Origin: an uncultured Lachnospiraceae bacterium | Lineage (GTDB): Bacteria > Bacillota > Clostridia > Lachnospirales > Lachnospiraceae | Length of the DNA stretch: 64,000 nt | Assembly: GCA_910589105.1 (NCBI GenBank) | Contig: CAJUST010000001.1 | Span: 68,079-132,078, forward strand | Direction of reading: 5' to 3' | Part shown: positions 8,844-17,469 of the stretch, in pieces | Position numbering within the stretch: the first letter of the stretch is position 1 | How the letters are laid out: the number at the start of each line of letters is the position of its first letter | Translations under genes and position numbers: made by a program | The notes under the pieces: generated by a model | What the model saw: only the letters and a program-made list of their open reading frames with translations | What the model was told of the DNA's origin: nothing | The model's database searches: none

Positions 8844-9776
8844 TTACCTCTTTCTTTTGGTTTCATAATACTGGATTGTTTTTTGGATGCCTTCTTCAAA
8901 GGGAATTTCAGGCTTCCAGCCGGTATCTCTTGTAAGAGGTTCAATATTGATACAAGAACTTGGCATTATGCCGGGGGAGCTGATTTTTCTTTCGGGAGGG
9001 GGAGTTTTTTCTCCAATGCCTAAAGGAAGCGATGGGTTTATCATGTCCCGAATAGTTAAGACGTATTCCCGAAGTGTTTTGTGCGTTCCGCTTCCTATTC
9101 CATATGTAATATTATGCCTGCCTTTCTCTCCAATTTTAATAATTGCTTTTGCTACATCTGATACATAGACAAAATCCCAATTAGACTGGAGATTGCCATA
9201 GACAGGGTATTTGCCATCTAAAAGAGTGGTAATCGTATAAGTCAGGATATTGTCTTCTGTTCTTCCTTCCCCATATGTGCTTGGAAGAACAGTCCAAATC
9301 ATATCCTGCCCTAATTGCGCGGCAACGGCTTCTAACAGATAGTGGACGGAAGTTTTTGTGGCTCCATAGATGTCAATGGGCGTCTGTTTCCTTGAAAAAT
9401 CAATGACGCATTCATTATAAACATATTCTGCCACTGTGCCTGCGGCCAGAAATAGTTTGCATTTTAAATATTTAGAGAGACGTAACATATCCAGAGAAGT
9501 TTCGATATTGCTTAATTGCAAAGGAATGTTGTTTTTTTCTTTCCCAGAAACGCCTGCCCAGCCAAGATGATAAAATATATCATATGTTTTTCCAGACAGC
9601 CTTTGCGCCAGTTCTTTAAATTGATAGCCGGCAGTTATTGTTTTTACGGAAGAATTATGAAATGGCATAGAGGAGGGGGAGGAGGTCAGGACGGTTACGT
9701 TAGCGCCTGATTTTAATAATTCCGCAACAACATATCTGCCGATAAATCCGGTTCCTCCTGTAAGGATGGCTTTCAT
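8844..9776 (-). CDS. NAD-dependent epimerase/dehydratase (extended SDR)
   Basis: This 310-residue protein opens with the Rossmann motif TGGTGFIG and has the catalytic tyrosine-lysine pair in YGATK (~residues 143-147). Length and layout fit nucleotide-sugar epimerases or reductases. It lies in the leftward operon between a radical SAM gene and a glycosyltransferase, so it probably modifies a sugar nucleotide in the cytoplasm. It is only distantly like the SDRs at 12704 and 17470. The exact reaction (4-reduction, epimerisation or dehydration) is not resolved. Confidence 0.85.
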   Translation of the reverse strand: MKAILTGGTGFIGRYVVAELLKSGANVTVLTSSPSSMPFHNSSVKTITAGYQFKELAQRLSGKTYDIFYHLGWAGVSGKEKNNIPLQLSNIETSLDMLRLSKYLKCKLFLAAGTVAEYVYNECVIDFSRKQTPIDIYGATKTSVHYLLEAVAAQLGQDMIWTVLPSTYGEGRTEDNILTYTITTLLDGKYPVYGNLQSNWDFVYVSDVAKAIIKIGEKGRHNITYGIGSGTHKTLREYVLTIRDMINPSLPLGIGEKTPPPERKISSPGIMPSSCINIEPLTRDTGWKPEIPFEEGIQKTIQYYETKRKR

Positions 9777-9786
9777 ATTCTTCCTC

Positions 9787-10800
9787 CTACTGTTCCATGC
9801 GTTTTAGAATGATGTCTGCATAGCTGTCTATATCGTCGGTTGTATTCGCCGACAGGCTTTCGCAATGTCTGCAGATTGGTATATCGTCTTTCCTCTTTTT
9901 TAAGTGGAGTTTTTGGTACTGGCAAAGTTTTTCGCCATTCCAAATATCCGCAATTTTTTCGGTTTTTAAATCGCCTAAAATATATTCTGTTTTCCAGTCT
10001 ACACAGCACAGATGCGCAATGCCGGAATGGTTTATTACCATCGTAGTAAATAAAAATGGGCAGACTTCTTTTGGTTGTAGCTCCTGGCCGTAAGTGCCTT
10101 TATGGGCGTTGTTTATTTTTGCGCCGATATTTGTGTCCTGCCAAAGGGTGGAAGAAATGGTTTCTACAAATATTTCGTCAGACACTTTTTCAAATGTCTG
10201 GTAAAAATTCTGTTTTTCTGTTTCGGTATAACCAATATCGCTGTATTTAATAAAGATTTTACAATTCTGTTTATTTTTATAGAAAAACTCGATTTTTTTA
10301 TAGAAATCCTGAAAGTCCATTTCGTATTGGCATACGTCTTTGTACTGTTGTTCATTAATTCCATTTACTGAAATATTTAATATGTCAAGACCTGCCTCAA
10401 TAAGCTCAAGGCTGAGCGTTTCGTTTAGAAGCGTGCCGTTGGTCGTGATTTCAATACATTCTGCGGCCTCTGCTTTTTTGGCATAGGCTGCCATTTGGGC
10501 AATCTTGGGATTCATCAAGGGCTCTCCGATTTTAAACAGCCTTAATTTTTTGATTTTTTGTCTGCCCCAGCAAGAGACAATGTCGTCTATGATTTTTTGG
10601 AAAAGTTCCAAAGACATTGCGCCAAATGTTACATTAGATTTTTTTATGGTTTCCATGTCTGAGTGGAAACAAAAATTGCATTTTAAATTACAGGCGCTGC
10701 ATACGTCAATTTGAATTGCAAAGGGCGCGGAAAGCGGCAGAACTTCCTGTAACGGGGTTCTTTCCCTTGCGTAAATTTTGGCTCTTCTTATTGCGCTCAT
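9787..10800 (-). CDS. Radical SAM/SPASM enzyme, module copy 1
   Basis: This 337-residue protein has the motif CNLKCNFC near residues 37-44 and C-terminal cysteines (VCPF, CCVD, ICRHC) of a SPASM-like region. Its opening (RRAKIYARERTPLQEVLP) resembles the start of the paralogue at 22253, which also lies in an operon with an SDR and a ThDP enzyme. GGAGG is placed well before the ATG. The substrate is unknown; association with the ThDP-SDR pair on both strands suggests it acts on the same sugar. Confidence 0.85.
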   Translation of the reverse strand: MSAIRRAKIYARERTPLQEVLPLSAPFAIQIDVCSACNLKCNFCFHSDMETIKKSNVTFGAMSLELFQKIIDDIVSCWGRQKIKKLRLFKIGEPLMNPKIAQMAAYAKKAEAAECIEITTNGTLLNETLSLELIEAGLDILNISVNGINEQQYKDVCQYEMDFQDFYKKIEFFYKNKQNCKIFIKYSDIGYTETEKQNFYQTFEKVSDEIFVETISSTLWQDTNIGAKINNAHKGTYGQELQPKEVCPFLFTTMVINHSGIAHLCCVDWKTEYILGDLKTEKIADIWNGEKLCQYQKLHLKKRKDDIPICRHCESLSANTTDDIDSYADIILKRMEQ

Positions 10801-10826
10801 CGTTGTACCTCCGTGTGGTCTGCTTT

Positions 10827-12611
10827 TTAAGGCAGCATAAGTTTTTTTATTTCATCTTCTTCTAAGAAAGGATACATATCATGTAAAGCGGGAGTTTTCA
10901 TTTTGCCGTTTTCATCTATGCGTGACATGACTTTTGGAATAACAGGATCGTCAAATGCCTGCAATACTTCCAGTATCATATGCTTTGTTGTCTGCATAAA
11001 AGCATGTAAGCAGGAATCCACTTCGCCATTATTATGGCAGCAAAGATATTTAAACCCGAATGTGTCTGCAATTTTTTTAAAATCAGGGAAACTTACTCCG
11101 GTATCCGGCGTACAGCCAATGTATTCTCCTTGAAAGAAGTTTTTTGAAGTCTGCCGGATTGCCCCATAACCTTCATTTGAAAAGATAACGATTGAAATTG
11201 GAAGATCGTACTGGGCAATCGTTTGAAGTTCTTGTAGGTTCATCATTATGCTTCCGTCTCCTGTAATGCAGTATACGCCGGATTTGGAGGAGATGGCGGC
11301 GCCTATGGCCGCGGGAATATCGTATCCCATAGATCCGCAAGTATAATTTGTAAGAATCCGTTGGTTTCTCTTTTGGGTTCCAATTTGTAATTTTGCAGTA
11401 TTTGCGCTGTTGTTACCAAGCGCTAAAATGCTGTTATCCGGTTCATGTGAATGGAACTGTTTCCAAAAATAGTAGGAAGAAACCCTGTCTGACAAATGAA
11501 CGCCATGCCGGATTGCTTCATATGGAGAAAAGCGTTCTTTTAGGTTTTGGCAGTAGGAAAGCCATTCTTTATGCGGCATACAGGGGATGACGCTCTGTCT
11601 GGCAGTTTCAAAAAACTGATTTAGGTCTATATGGAGGCTCTTTTGGATTTTAAGCCCCGGTTTTAGGGCTTCGTTTTTGTCAGCGTCTATCATATAGATT
11701 TTTGCATTTGGGGCGAAGCCGTCTTGGTTAAACCCTGTCTGCCGGAATCCCAAACTATTTCCTAAAGTTAAGATTGCATCTGCGTTTTGCAAAATAAAAT
11801 TTCCGGATCTTGATCCCACATTTCCGGAGGAGCCGAAATAAAGAGGATGCTCCATATAGAGGTTATCGGCTACCCATGCGCCTCCAATTACAGGGAGCCG
11901 CATAGAATCAATAAAACTTAAAAACGCTTCCATACAGTTTCCGCTTCTAATGCCGGAGCCTGCAAGGATGCAAGGGCGTTTTGCAGACTGGAATTGTTGC
12001 AGAACAGATTCTATATCTTCTTTGGGAAGATGAGGGAGGGCGCTTTGATATTCTTCCGGTTCATATAATTCGCTTTCTTCGATATTTGCGCTCTGGATAT
12101 CCTGTGGGACGTCTAACCAAACGGGTCCCCGCCTTCCGTCCATAGCGATATGAATTGCTTTAACCAATTCTCTCTTTACGGCGTATGGATCAGTCAGCAT
12201 TGTGGCATATTTAGTCATATTTTGAACAGATGGGATAATTTCAAATTCTTGCAAGCCACGATAACGTAAAGGAAGGCCTGATTTTGGGACGGAAATTTCA
12301 TAACGGACTTGTCCAGACAACACAATCATGGGCAGACTGTCCTGCCATGCTCCCATCACGCCTGTTATGGCGTTGGTGGAACCGGGGCCAGAGGTGACGC
12401 AGACCGCCGCCATTTTTCCGCTGTATCTTGCATAGGCTTCTGCCGCCATGGCGCACGCCTGTTCGTGGTGGTTAAAGTATTTATTCATTTTCGGACATTT
12501 TAGCAAAGCGTTGTCTAAAAACATCGCGCCTCCGCCAACGACAGCAAAACAGTCTATAATTCCGTATTCTGTCAGTGTGTCCATAATGATGTCAGCCACT
12601 CGTTTTAACAT
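10827..12611 (-). CDS. ThDP-dependent acetolactate synthase-like enzyme, YerE-like candidate, copy 1
   Basis: This 594-residue protein is full length for the acetolactate synthase/pyruvate decarboxylase family. It has the activating glutamate in HHEQA (~residue 51), TSGPGSTN, and the ThDP motif starting GDGSIMM and ending in the SNEGYG loop. No regulatory subunit or other branched-chain amino acid gene is near. Yersinia YerE, of this family, adds an acetyl unit from pyruvate to CDP-4-keto-3,6-dideoxyhexose to give a branched sugar. rfbF, rfbG and rfbH, which make that acceptor, lie further along this island, so a YerE-like role is plausible but inferred. A paralogue is at 26941. Confidence 0.8.
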   Translation of the reverse strand: MLKRVADIIMDTLTEYGIIDCFAVVGGGAMFLDNALLKCPKMNKYFNHHEQACAMAAEAYARYSGKMAAVCVTSGPGSTNAITGVMGAWQDSLPMIVLSGQVRYEISVPKSGLPLRYRGLQEFEIIPSVQNMTKYATMLTDPYAVKRELVKAIHIAMDGRRGPVWLDVPQDIQSANIEESELYEPEEYQSALPHLPKEDIESVLQQFQSAKRPCILAGSGIRSGNCMEAFLSFIDSMRLPVIGGAWVADNLYMEHPLYFGSSGNVGSRSGNFILQNADAILTLGNSLGFRQTGFNQDGFAPNAKIYMIDADKNEALKPGLKIQKSLHIDLNQFFETARQSVIPCMPHKEWLSYCQNLKERFSPYEAIRHGVHLSDRVSSYYFWKQFHSHEPDNSILALGNNSANTAKLQIGTQKRNQRILTNYTCGSMGYDIPAAIGAAISSKSGVYCITGDGSIMMNLQELQTIAQYDLPISIVIFSNEGYGAIRQTSKNFFQGEYIGCTPDTGVSFPDFKKIADTFGFKYLCCHNNGEVDSCLHAFMQTTKHMILEVLQAFDDPVIPKVMSRIDENGKMKTPALHDMYPFLEEDEIKKLMLP

Positions 12612-12703
12612 CTTAACGCCCCTCCAAATTTAGCTTTCGATAATTCATAACATAATTTTATATTGTTATATGGGAATTGTAAATATATATTTCTGAAAAT
12701 TGT

Positions 12704-13591
12704 TTAATAGAGTAACTGGAATAAATCTATTTCATCTTCATGTTCCAAATACCATTGATATAACTGGCGGACGGAATCTTCTATAGGCGTATATTCAAAA
12801 CCGGTAAGTTCTTCCATTAAACGGGCGTTTGAAGCGGTATATTCTTTTGCCAGCCCTTCTTTACAAATGTAAATGGGGAGCTCTTTTCCGCTGATTTTTA
12901 GGACAAGGCGGCAGAGCTTTTCTAAACTGATTTTCTTTCCCGAGACGGCGTTATAGGTATGGCGGGTTGGGGCGTGATGCAAAAAATATTCTATGATCCG
13001 GCAAAAGTCTTCTACCCAGATGTAATCGAAATACACATTCTGCCGTATAGATAACGGCAGGTTTTTTATCGCTTTACAGCAGATATTTGAAATGAACTTC
13101 ACGGGATAATATTCATATTTCCCGAATATTCCGAAAAGCCGGAAGTTATAAACATTGTCTGATTTTTCAATTAATTCCCCTATTGTATATTTCATCAAAC
13201 CGTATTGGTCAGTCGGAAGGCTTTTGCCTAAATCTGTTTCCGCTACATTGGCAATGTCGAACCGTTTGTCATATTCTGCGCCTGAGCCAGAATAATACAT
13301 CCTGCTAAAGAGATGGGAATTTTTATAGAAATTTAAAAAGATCCGCATATTATATTCAAATATTTTCGAACCGTCTTTCGATTTGTCTATGCTGTCGCCA
13401 TATGAGGCAAAATGGAGGATGTAATCAAATCTGTGGGCTTTTAAATATTGTAATGTTTCCGTTTCTTCTATGCAGTTTAGCTCTTTGCTTGACGGAGTGT
13501 ATATATCATAATTACGGTCGTTTTTCTGGAGATATTCTTTTACGTTTCTGCCAACAAAACCGCTGGCTCCGGTAATTAATATTTTTGGCAT
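12704..13591 (-). CDS. NAD-dependent SDR, sugar reductase/epimerase-like, module copy 1
   Basis: This 295-residue protein has the cofactor motif TGASGFVG at residues 6-13 and catalytic YGLMK near residues 150-154. It resembles the protein at 17470-18351 along its whole length (shared GSGAEYDK, DYIW/DYLW-EDFCRI and KEYTA/NEYTA stretches). It is first in the leftward operon, behind a sigma-28-like promoter. Beside the ThDP gene it is a candidate for the reductase step (YerF-like) that follows carbon-branch addition; this is inference. Confidence 0.85.
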   Translation of the reverse strand: MPKILITGASGFVGRNVKEYLQKNDRNYDIYTPSSKELNCIEETETLQYLKAHRFDYILHFASYGDSIDKSKDGSKIFEYNMRIFLNFYKNSHLFSRMYYSGSGAEYDKRFDIANVAETDLGKSLPTDQYGLMKYTIGELIEKSDNVYNFRLFGIFGKYEYYPVKFISNICCKAIKNLPLSIRQNVYFDYIWVEDFCRIIEYFLHHAPTRHTYNAVSGKKISLEKLCRLVLKISGKELPIYICKEGLAKEYTASNARLMEELTGFEYTPIEDSVRQLYQWYLEHEDEIDLFQLLY

Positions 13592-13663
13592 AATGTCCTC
13601 TTTTCCGAATATACAATTTTAGTTACATTTAGGGGGATGCAGCAATTAAAAAACCCTAATACT

Positions 13664-13690
13664 ATATCGGCAATTTTTGGGGAAACATGA
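13664..13690 (-). promoter_or_regulatory. Sigma-28 (SigD)-like promoter of the leftward operon
   Basis: On the minus strand a TCATGTTT -35 (6 of 8 to TAAAGTTT) is followed after exactly 11 bases by GCCGATAT as -10. The flagellar sigma consensus is TAAAGTTT-N11-GCCGATAA. The start at 13591 lies about 65-70 bases downstream. Confidence 0.6.
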
Positions 13691-13721
13691 GAAGCGGTTG
13701 TTACGGAAAAGTTATATTTGT

Positions 13722-13728
13722 CCGATAT
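13722..13728 (+). promoter_or_regulatory. Sigma-28-like -10 element before the rightward operon
   Basis: CCGATAT followed by AA lies 34 bases before the ATG at 13762. No convincing TAAA -35 is found at the usual distance (TACGGAAA is weak), so this is tentative. Its divergent pairing with the minus-strand promoter supports it slightly. Confidence 0.35.
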
Positions 13729-13761
13729 AAAAATAAAGTATGGGAAAGGATGAGGGGGAAA

Positions 13762-15447
13762 ATGAGAGAAGATGAGCTTTTAGAATATGGAATACAGCAG
13801 TTTGAGAAAGAAATATACGAGGAAGCTTTAGAAGCGTTCGTTTTATTACATATGAGAGGATATAACCAAGAGGAAATCTTAAAGAATATCTATTCGTGTT
13901 ATATGGAAGGGAATGAGGGGCAGTTTCGGGAGACATATGGACGTTGTAGTATTTTTAAGGAGATTCCCTATGAAGAATGTTTGCTCGATTTTGTTCCATA
14001 TAAAGAAGGGGAATATTTTATTTATGATAAATTAAAAAGGGGGTTTTTGGGAACTTTTTCTTTGCCTGAAATTGAGCGTGAAAAAGAGCTGAATAGAGAA
14101 TTTGATGATATTGCGGTAGAACTTGACTGGGACTGGCGGTTGTTTAAGCCTGCTTTGAAGTGGACGGGCAAACATAAACTATACGCCATATGCCATGACA
14201 AACGGCGCTCGGTTTCATTCTGTAAGATCCCTGAAATGGAAAAATATTTTCAGAAGGTGTTTGCGTTTGGGGATCGAGAAGAATACCGGCAATATTTCCA
14301 TACAAATACCAGCGTATTTTTGCCACGTTTTTTTTGGGGGAATCAGGATGACAAACTTGCTTTGGCGCATATATGGGAGGAGGAGCACGCTTACCGTCTT
14401 ACGCCTCAGGGAAGGAATACAGAGAATGTTGTGTTGTCAATCGGGATACCGACGCATGACCGTGGGAATTTAGCTTTGGAAAAAGTGGTAAATTTGCTGA
14501 CGATGTGTTATGACGCAGAAATAGAAATACTGGTTTCTAAAAATGGTATGGCGTTATATCAAGAGGAATATCGTAAAATTGCCGCAATTTCTGATGCGAG
14601 GCTTCGTTATGTGGATCATAATAAGGAACTGACGGCGGATATTTCATGGATAAAAACGGTTGAGCTGTCGAAAGGACGGTTTACGTTGCTGGTCAGTGAT
14701 GAGGATAGTGTGATTATTGAAGCGCTTGATCACTATCTTTCAATGCTTTTGGAAAATCCGGAATTGATTTTTGTAAGGGCAAAAACGGCGCTGCAATATA
14801 GTTTTATCACGACAAAGGAGATGAAAAAAGGAATAGACGCCTTTTCTCAGGTTTTTCTCCAGAATAATTATTTATCCGGCGCAATTTTAAGACGGGAGGC
14901 TTTTATGCGGCTTCCATTTGAAAAAATTAAAGAGGAGGCCAAAAGCAATGCGTATTATATTTCATATACGCATGAATGGTGGTTTTGCTTTTTAAGTTTC
15001 GAAGGAGATTGCCGTTTGGATGGAGAATGTCTTGTTGCAGAAGGAGACTCTGTACGGGAGAAACAGGGGGAGCAGTACAAAAAACGGGGAGAAGACGCAT
15101 TGTCTGCCGGATATGATTCAGATGGGGGCCTGCAAAGTTATGCCACATATGAGAGCAGGCTGGAACAATTTAAAGGATACATTGAGTTTATTCACTATAT
15201 TGAGGGAAAAGGCGGGGAAAATCTGGCGCAAAAAGGGGTTGCGCTTGCGATCAAAAAAACAATCAGTCTGATTAAATTGGCGTATTTTGGATTTCATTAT
15301 AAGACAGATGAGATTATGGAAGTATTGGACAAGTTTAGCAGGCTTTGCATATCAGCGGTGGAAGAATTTGCTTTTACTGCGGAGGAGAAAGAGTCGCTGC
15401 TTCGGATATTGCTTCATCAAATTCAAAATGGTGGATGGGAAATATAA
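13762..15447 (+). CDS. Large GT2-type glycosyltransferase, copy 1
   Basis: This 561-residue protein has a ~200-residue N-terminal region of unknown fold. A family 2 glycosyltransferase core follows at ~225-330: SIGIPTHDRGN, EILVSKNG and VSDEDS as the DxD-type acidic motif. An alpha-helical C-terminus ends it. The ATG at 13762, with AGGGGG 3 bases upstream, matches the start of the paralogue at 15748; open frame extends to 13687 but carries a likely promoter element. No signal or membrane segment is seen, so it should work in the cytoplasm. The acceptor is unknown, and flagellin or a growing glycan on it is a guess from context. Confidence 0.8.
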   Translation: MREDELLEYGIQQFEKEIYEEALEAFVLLHMRGYNQEEILKNIYSCYMEGNEGQFRETYGRCSIFKEIPYEECLLDFVPYKEGEYFIYDKLKRGFLGTFSLPEIEREKELNREFDDIAVELDWDWRLFKPALKWTGKHKLYAICHDKRRSVSFCKIPEMEKYFQKVFAFGDREEYRQYFHTNTSVFLPRFFWGNQDDKLALAHIWEEEHAYRLTPQGRNTENVVLSIGIPTHDRGNLALEKVVNLLTMCYDAEIEILVSKNGMALYQEEYRKIAAISDARLRYVDHNKELTADISWIKTVELSKGRFTLLVSDEDSVIIEALDHYLSMLLENPELIFVRAKTALQYSFITTKEMKKGIDAFSQVFLQNNYLSGAILRREAFMRLPFEKIKEEAKSNAYYISYTHEWWFCFLSFEGDCRLDGECLVAEGDSVREKQGEQYKKRGEDALSAGYDSDGGLQSYATYESRLEQFKGYIEFIHYIEGKGGENLAQKGVALAIKKTISLIKLAYFGFHYKTDEIMEVLDKFSRLCISAVEEFAFTAEEKESLLRILLHQIQNGGWEI

Positions 15448-15462
15448 CATTTTATTTTGTTC

Positions 15463-15490
15463 TAAAGTTTCTATAGGAAATATCCGATAT
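15463..15490 (+). promoter_or_regulatory. Sigma-28 (SigD)-like promoter
   Basis: TAAAGTTT at 15463-15470 matches the -35 consensus fully. CCGATAT at 15484-15490 matches the -10, with the spacer one base longer than the E. coli consensus. It is the best flagellar-type promoter in the window. Confidence 0.7.
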
Positions 15491-15539
15491 ATACATATAG
15501 CAGTGATTTTGGGCGTATTGTAAAAAACCCAAAAATCAA

Positions 15540-15552
15540 GGGGGGGGGGGGG
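15540..15552 (+). repeat. G13 homopolymer
   Basis: Thirteen G in a row lie downstream of the sigma-28-like promoter and end nine bases before an ATG, where a Shine-Dalgarno site would sit. This is the longest homopolymer noticed in the window and a likely slippage site. Confidence 0.9.
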
Positions 15553-15561
15553 ATAAACAGA

Positions 15562-15675
15562 ATGAATAATTTTGCTTTGGATCGTTTTTCCAATTATATA
15601 AATAAAGAGTTTTGTATTGCCCTTCCGGGTGGTTTTGCAAAGAATCATTACTGGGCATCTATGATGCGTAAATAG
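15562..15675 (+). CDS. Short 37-codon open frame after the G13 tract, uncertain
   Basis: A 37-codon frame (starts MNNFALDRFSNY, ends HYWASMMRK) runs from ATG at 15562 to a TAG at 15673-15675, right at the base of a terminator hairpin. It stays open upstream through the G tract to 15466, though without another start codon. I do not recognise the peptide. It may be a small protein with G-tract-dependent translation, the tail of a lost gene, or chance. Confidence 0.3.
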   Translation: MNNFALDRFSNYINKEFCIALPGGFAKNHYWASMMRK

Positions 15676-15700
15676 AAAGTTGACAGTTGTCAACTTTTTT
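15676..15700 (+). terminator. Rho-independent terminator
   Basis: AAAGTTGACA and TGTCAACTTT form a 10-base arm pair with a minimal loop, followed by a run of T. Confidence 0.7.
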
Positions 15701-15747
15701 GTTTTATAGAACACAAGTAAAATTAAGAAGGGGATGAGAGGCTTTTA

Positions 15748-17463
15748 ATGGAAAATAGAATATTAGATTATGCTTGTGAACAGTTTGAGAGCCGTAATTA
15801 TTGTGAAGCGTTGGAAGCGTTTGTTTTAGCTTATATGAAAGGTTATGAGCCGGAATGGGTGATTGAAAACATTTATAATTGTTATGTGGCTTGTAATGAG
15901 CTGGAATTTCGCAATGCTTATGGAAAGTGTGGGGCAGAGGTAAGCTATGAGGATTGCGTGTTGGACTTTATGCCTTATAAAGAAGGGGAATATTATATTT
16001 TTGATAAAGAGCGAAAGCAATTTATTGGAAAGTTCTTAGTTTCAGAACTAAAGATGGTTTCATCAGAGGAAGCATTAAATGAAATCGAGTTTGGCGCGGT
16101 GGCGGAAGCGTTCCATTGGAATCTGAAGGAAGAATATCAACTGCTTGCGGCGGCAAAAGACAAGAAAGTGTATGCAGTCTGCCATGAAATCAATTATATT
16201 TCTTCCTTTTATAAAATACCGGAGTTAGAAGAATATAATAAAAATGTGAAATTGTTTCAGGATTTCAGTCAGTTTCAGCAATATTTCCATAAAAATACGG
16301 GAGTTTATCTGCCCCGGATTTTGTCAGGGGATTTAGAGAGTGTAAAAGAATTAAATGAAATAGTTGAAGCGGAACATCAATTTAGATTAACTCCGGAGGG
16401 ACGCAATACAGATCACGTATTGCTTACGATTGGGATACCTTCACGGAATAGAGGGAATCTTTTGTTAAAACGGCTGGAAAATCTGCGGAACATAAAACTG
16501 GATGCGGAAATTGAAATTGCAATTTCGAAAAACGGCGTGGATTTCTATCAGGAAGAATATGATCAAGTGAATCAGGCGCAGGATTCCAGAATTTGTTATT
16601 ATGATCATCATAAGGATTTGGTGGCGCCTGAGAATTGGCATTTTGTGGTAGAAATGGCGCATGGGAAGTTTGTATTGCTGGTTTCGGATGAAGATGACAT
16701 TATTTTAGATTCTTTAGGGCATTATCTAAAGCTGATAACGGAGTATCCGCAAGCGAGTGTGATAAGGGCAAAGTCCTGCATATTTTATTCACGTTTATCG
16801 GAAAGATTGTATGCGGAAGGGACGGATGCATTAAAAAAAGGATTTTTGAAGCAAAATTATTTGTCAGGGTTGATTTTTCACAGGGAAAAGTTTTTAAAGC
16901 AAAATTTGCTGCGGTTAGAAAAATTCCGGGAAGAGAATTTATATTATTGCCTGTATCCGCATGAGTGGTGGTGCGCCATTTTGTCAAAAAAAGGCGTTTA
17001 TATGGAAGAACCGTTTTTGTTGGTTCAGGAACGTGAGTCTGTGATTCAGGAAGAAAACTCAAAGTATATTGAAAAAGGAGTGATAGAAGAAGGGGAGCAT
17101 ATTGCAAAGGGAACAAGCCTGCCGGCGTATTCTACATATGAAAGCCGCTTACAGCAGTTTTTAGGCATGATGGAATTTGTGCGTTGGATTGCGGATGGGG
17201 ATAAGGAGCTTGCTTTTTTTTGCGTTGCAAGTTGTATAAGTAAAATTTTATTTCTATTGCTGCTGGCAAGGGATAGGGGGTATGAAGTCTCAAACTTTAT
17301 GAATATAGTTGATAAATTTTGCAAAATGTCTATTGAAGCAATCCGTGAGTTTGATTTTTCTGAGGAACAGCAAGTGCAGTTATTATCAATATTAAAAACA
17401 AGCGCAATAGAAACATATGGGCAAGAGAGGGAGATTTTTGAAAAAGAACAGAATGCAGGATAG
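15748..17463 (+). CDS. Large GT2-type glycosyltransferase, copy 2
   Basis: This 571-residue protein parallels the one at 13762 along its length: shared EALEAFVLxxMxGY opening, PYKEGEYxI, the GT2 core (TIGIPSRNRGN, EIAISKNG, VSDEDD) and HEWW near residue 408. The DED/DD site should bind the metal and sugar nucleotide. The two copies flank the G13 unit. They probably have related but different donors or acceptors, or add successive sugars. The stop is 6 bases before the next SDR gene. Confidence 0.8.
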   Translation: MENRILDYACEQFESRNYCEALEAFVLAYMKGYEPEWVIENIYNCYVACNELEFRNAYGKCGAEVSYEDCVLDFMPYKEGEYYIFDKERKQFIGKFLVSELKMVSSEEALNEIEFGAVAEAFHWNLKEEYQLLAAAKDKKVYAVCHEINYISSFYKIPELEEYNKNVKLFQDFSQFQQYFHKNTGVYLPRILSGDLESVKELNEIVEAEHQFRLTPEGRNTDHVLLTIGIPSRNRGNLLLKRLENLRNIKLDAEIEIAISKNGVDFYQEEYDQVNQAQDSRICYYDHHKDLVAPENWHFVVEMAHGKFVLLVSDEDDIILDSLGHYLKLITEYPQASVIRAKSCIFYSRLSERLYAEGTDALKKGFLKQNYLSGLIFHREKFLKQNLLRLEKFREENLYYCLYPHEWWCAILSKKGVYMEEPFLLVQERESVIQEENSKYIEKGVIEEGEHIAKGTSLPAYSTYESRLQQFLGMMEFVRWIADGDKELAFFCVASCISKILFLLLLARDRGYEVSNFMNIVDKFCKMSIEAIREFDFSEEQQVQLLSILKTSAIETYGQEREIFEKEQNAG

Positions 17464-17469
17464 GAAGAT

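Larger units (their letters stand above)
15448..15747 (+). other. Intergenic unit: sigma-28-like promoter, G13 tract, 37-codon frame, terminator
   Basis: This 300-base gap between the two GT2 paralogues holds, in order, a sigma-28-like promoter (15463-15490), a run of 13 G (15540-15552), a short open frame (15562-15675) and a hairpin terminator (15676-15700). Together they look like one self-contained short transcript. It may instead be the remnant of a deleted gene. Parts are listed separately. Confidence 0.55.

Noticed and set aside
10827..12611. A true acetolactate synthase (ilvB)
   Set aside because: No ilvN or other branched-chain amino acid gene is near, and two divergent copies sit in sugar operons; kept as ThDP enzyme with a YerE-like role inferred.
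13687..13761. Upstream start for the first GT2 gene
   Set aside because: It has no ribosome binding site, covers a likely promoter element, and the paralogue aligns from 13762.
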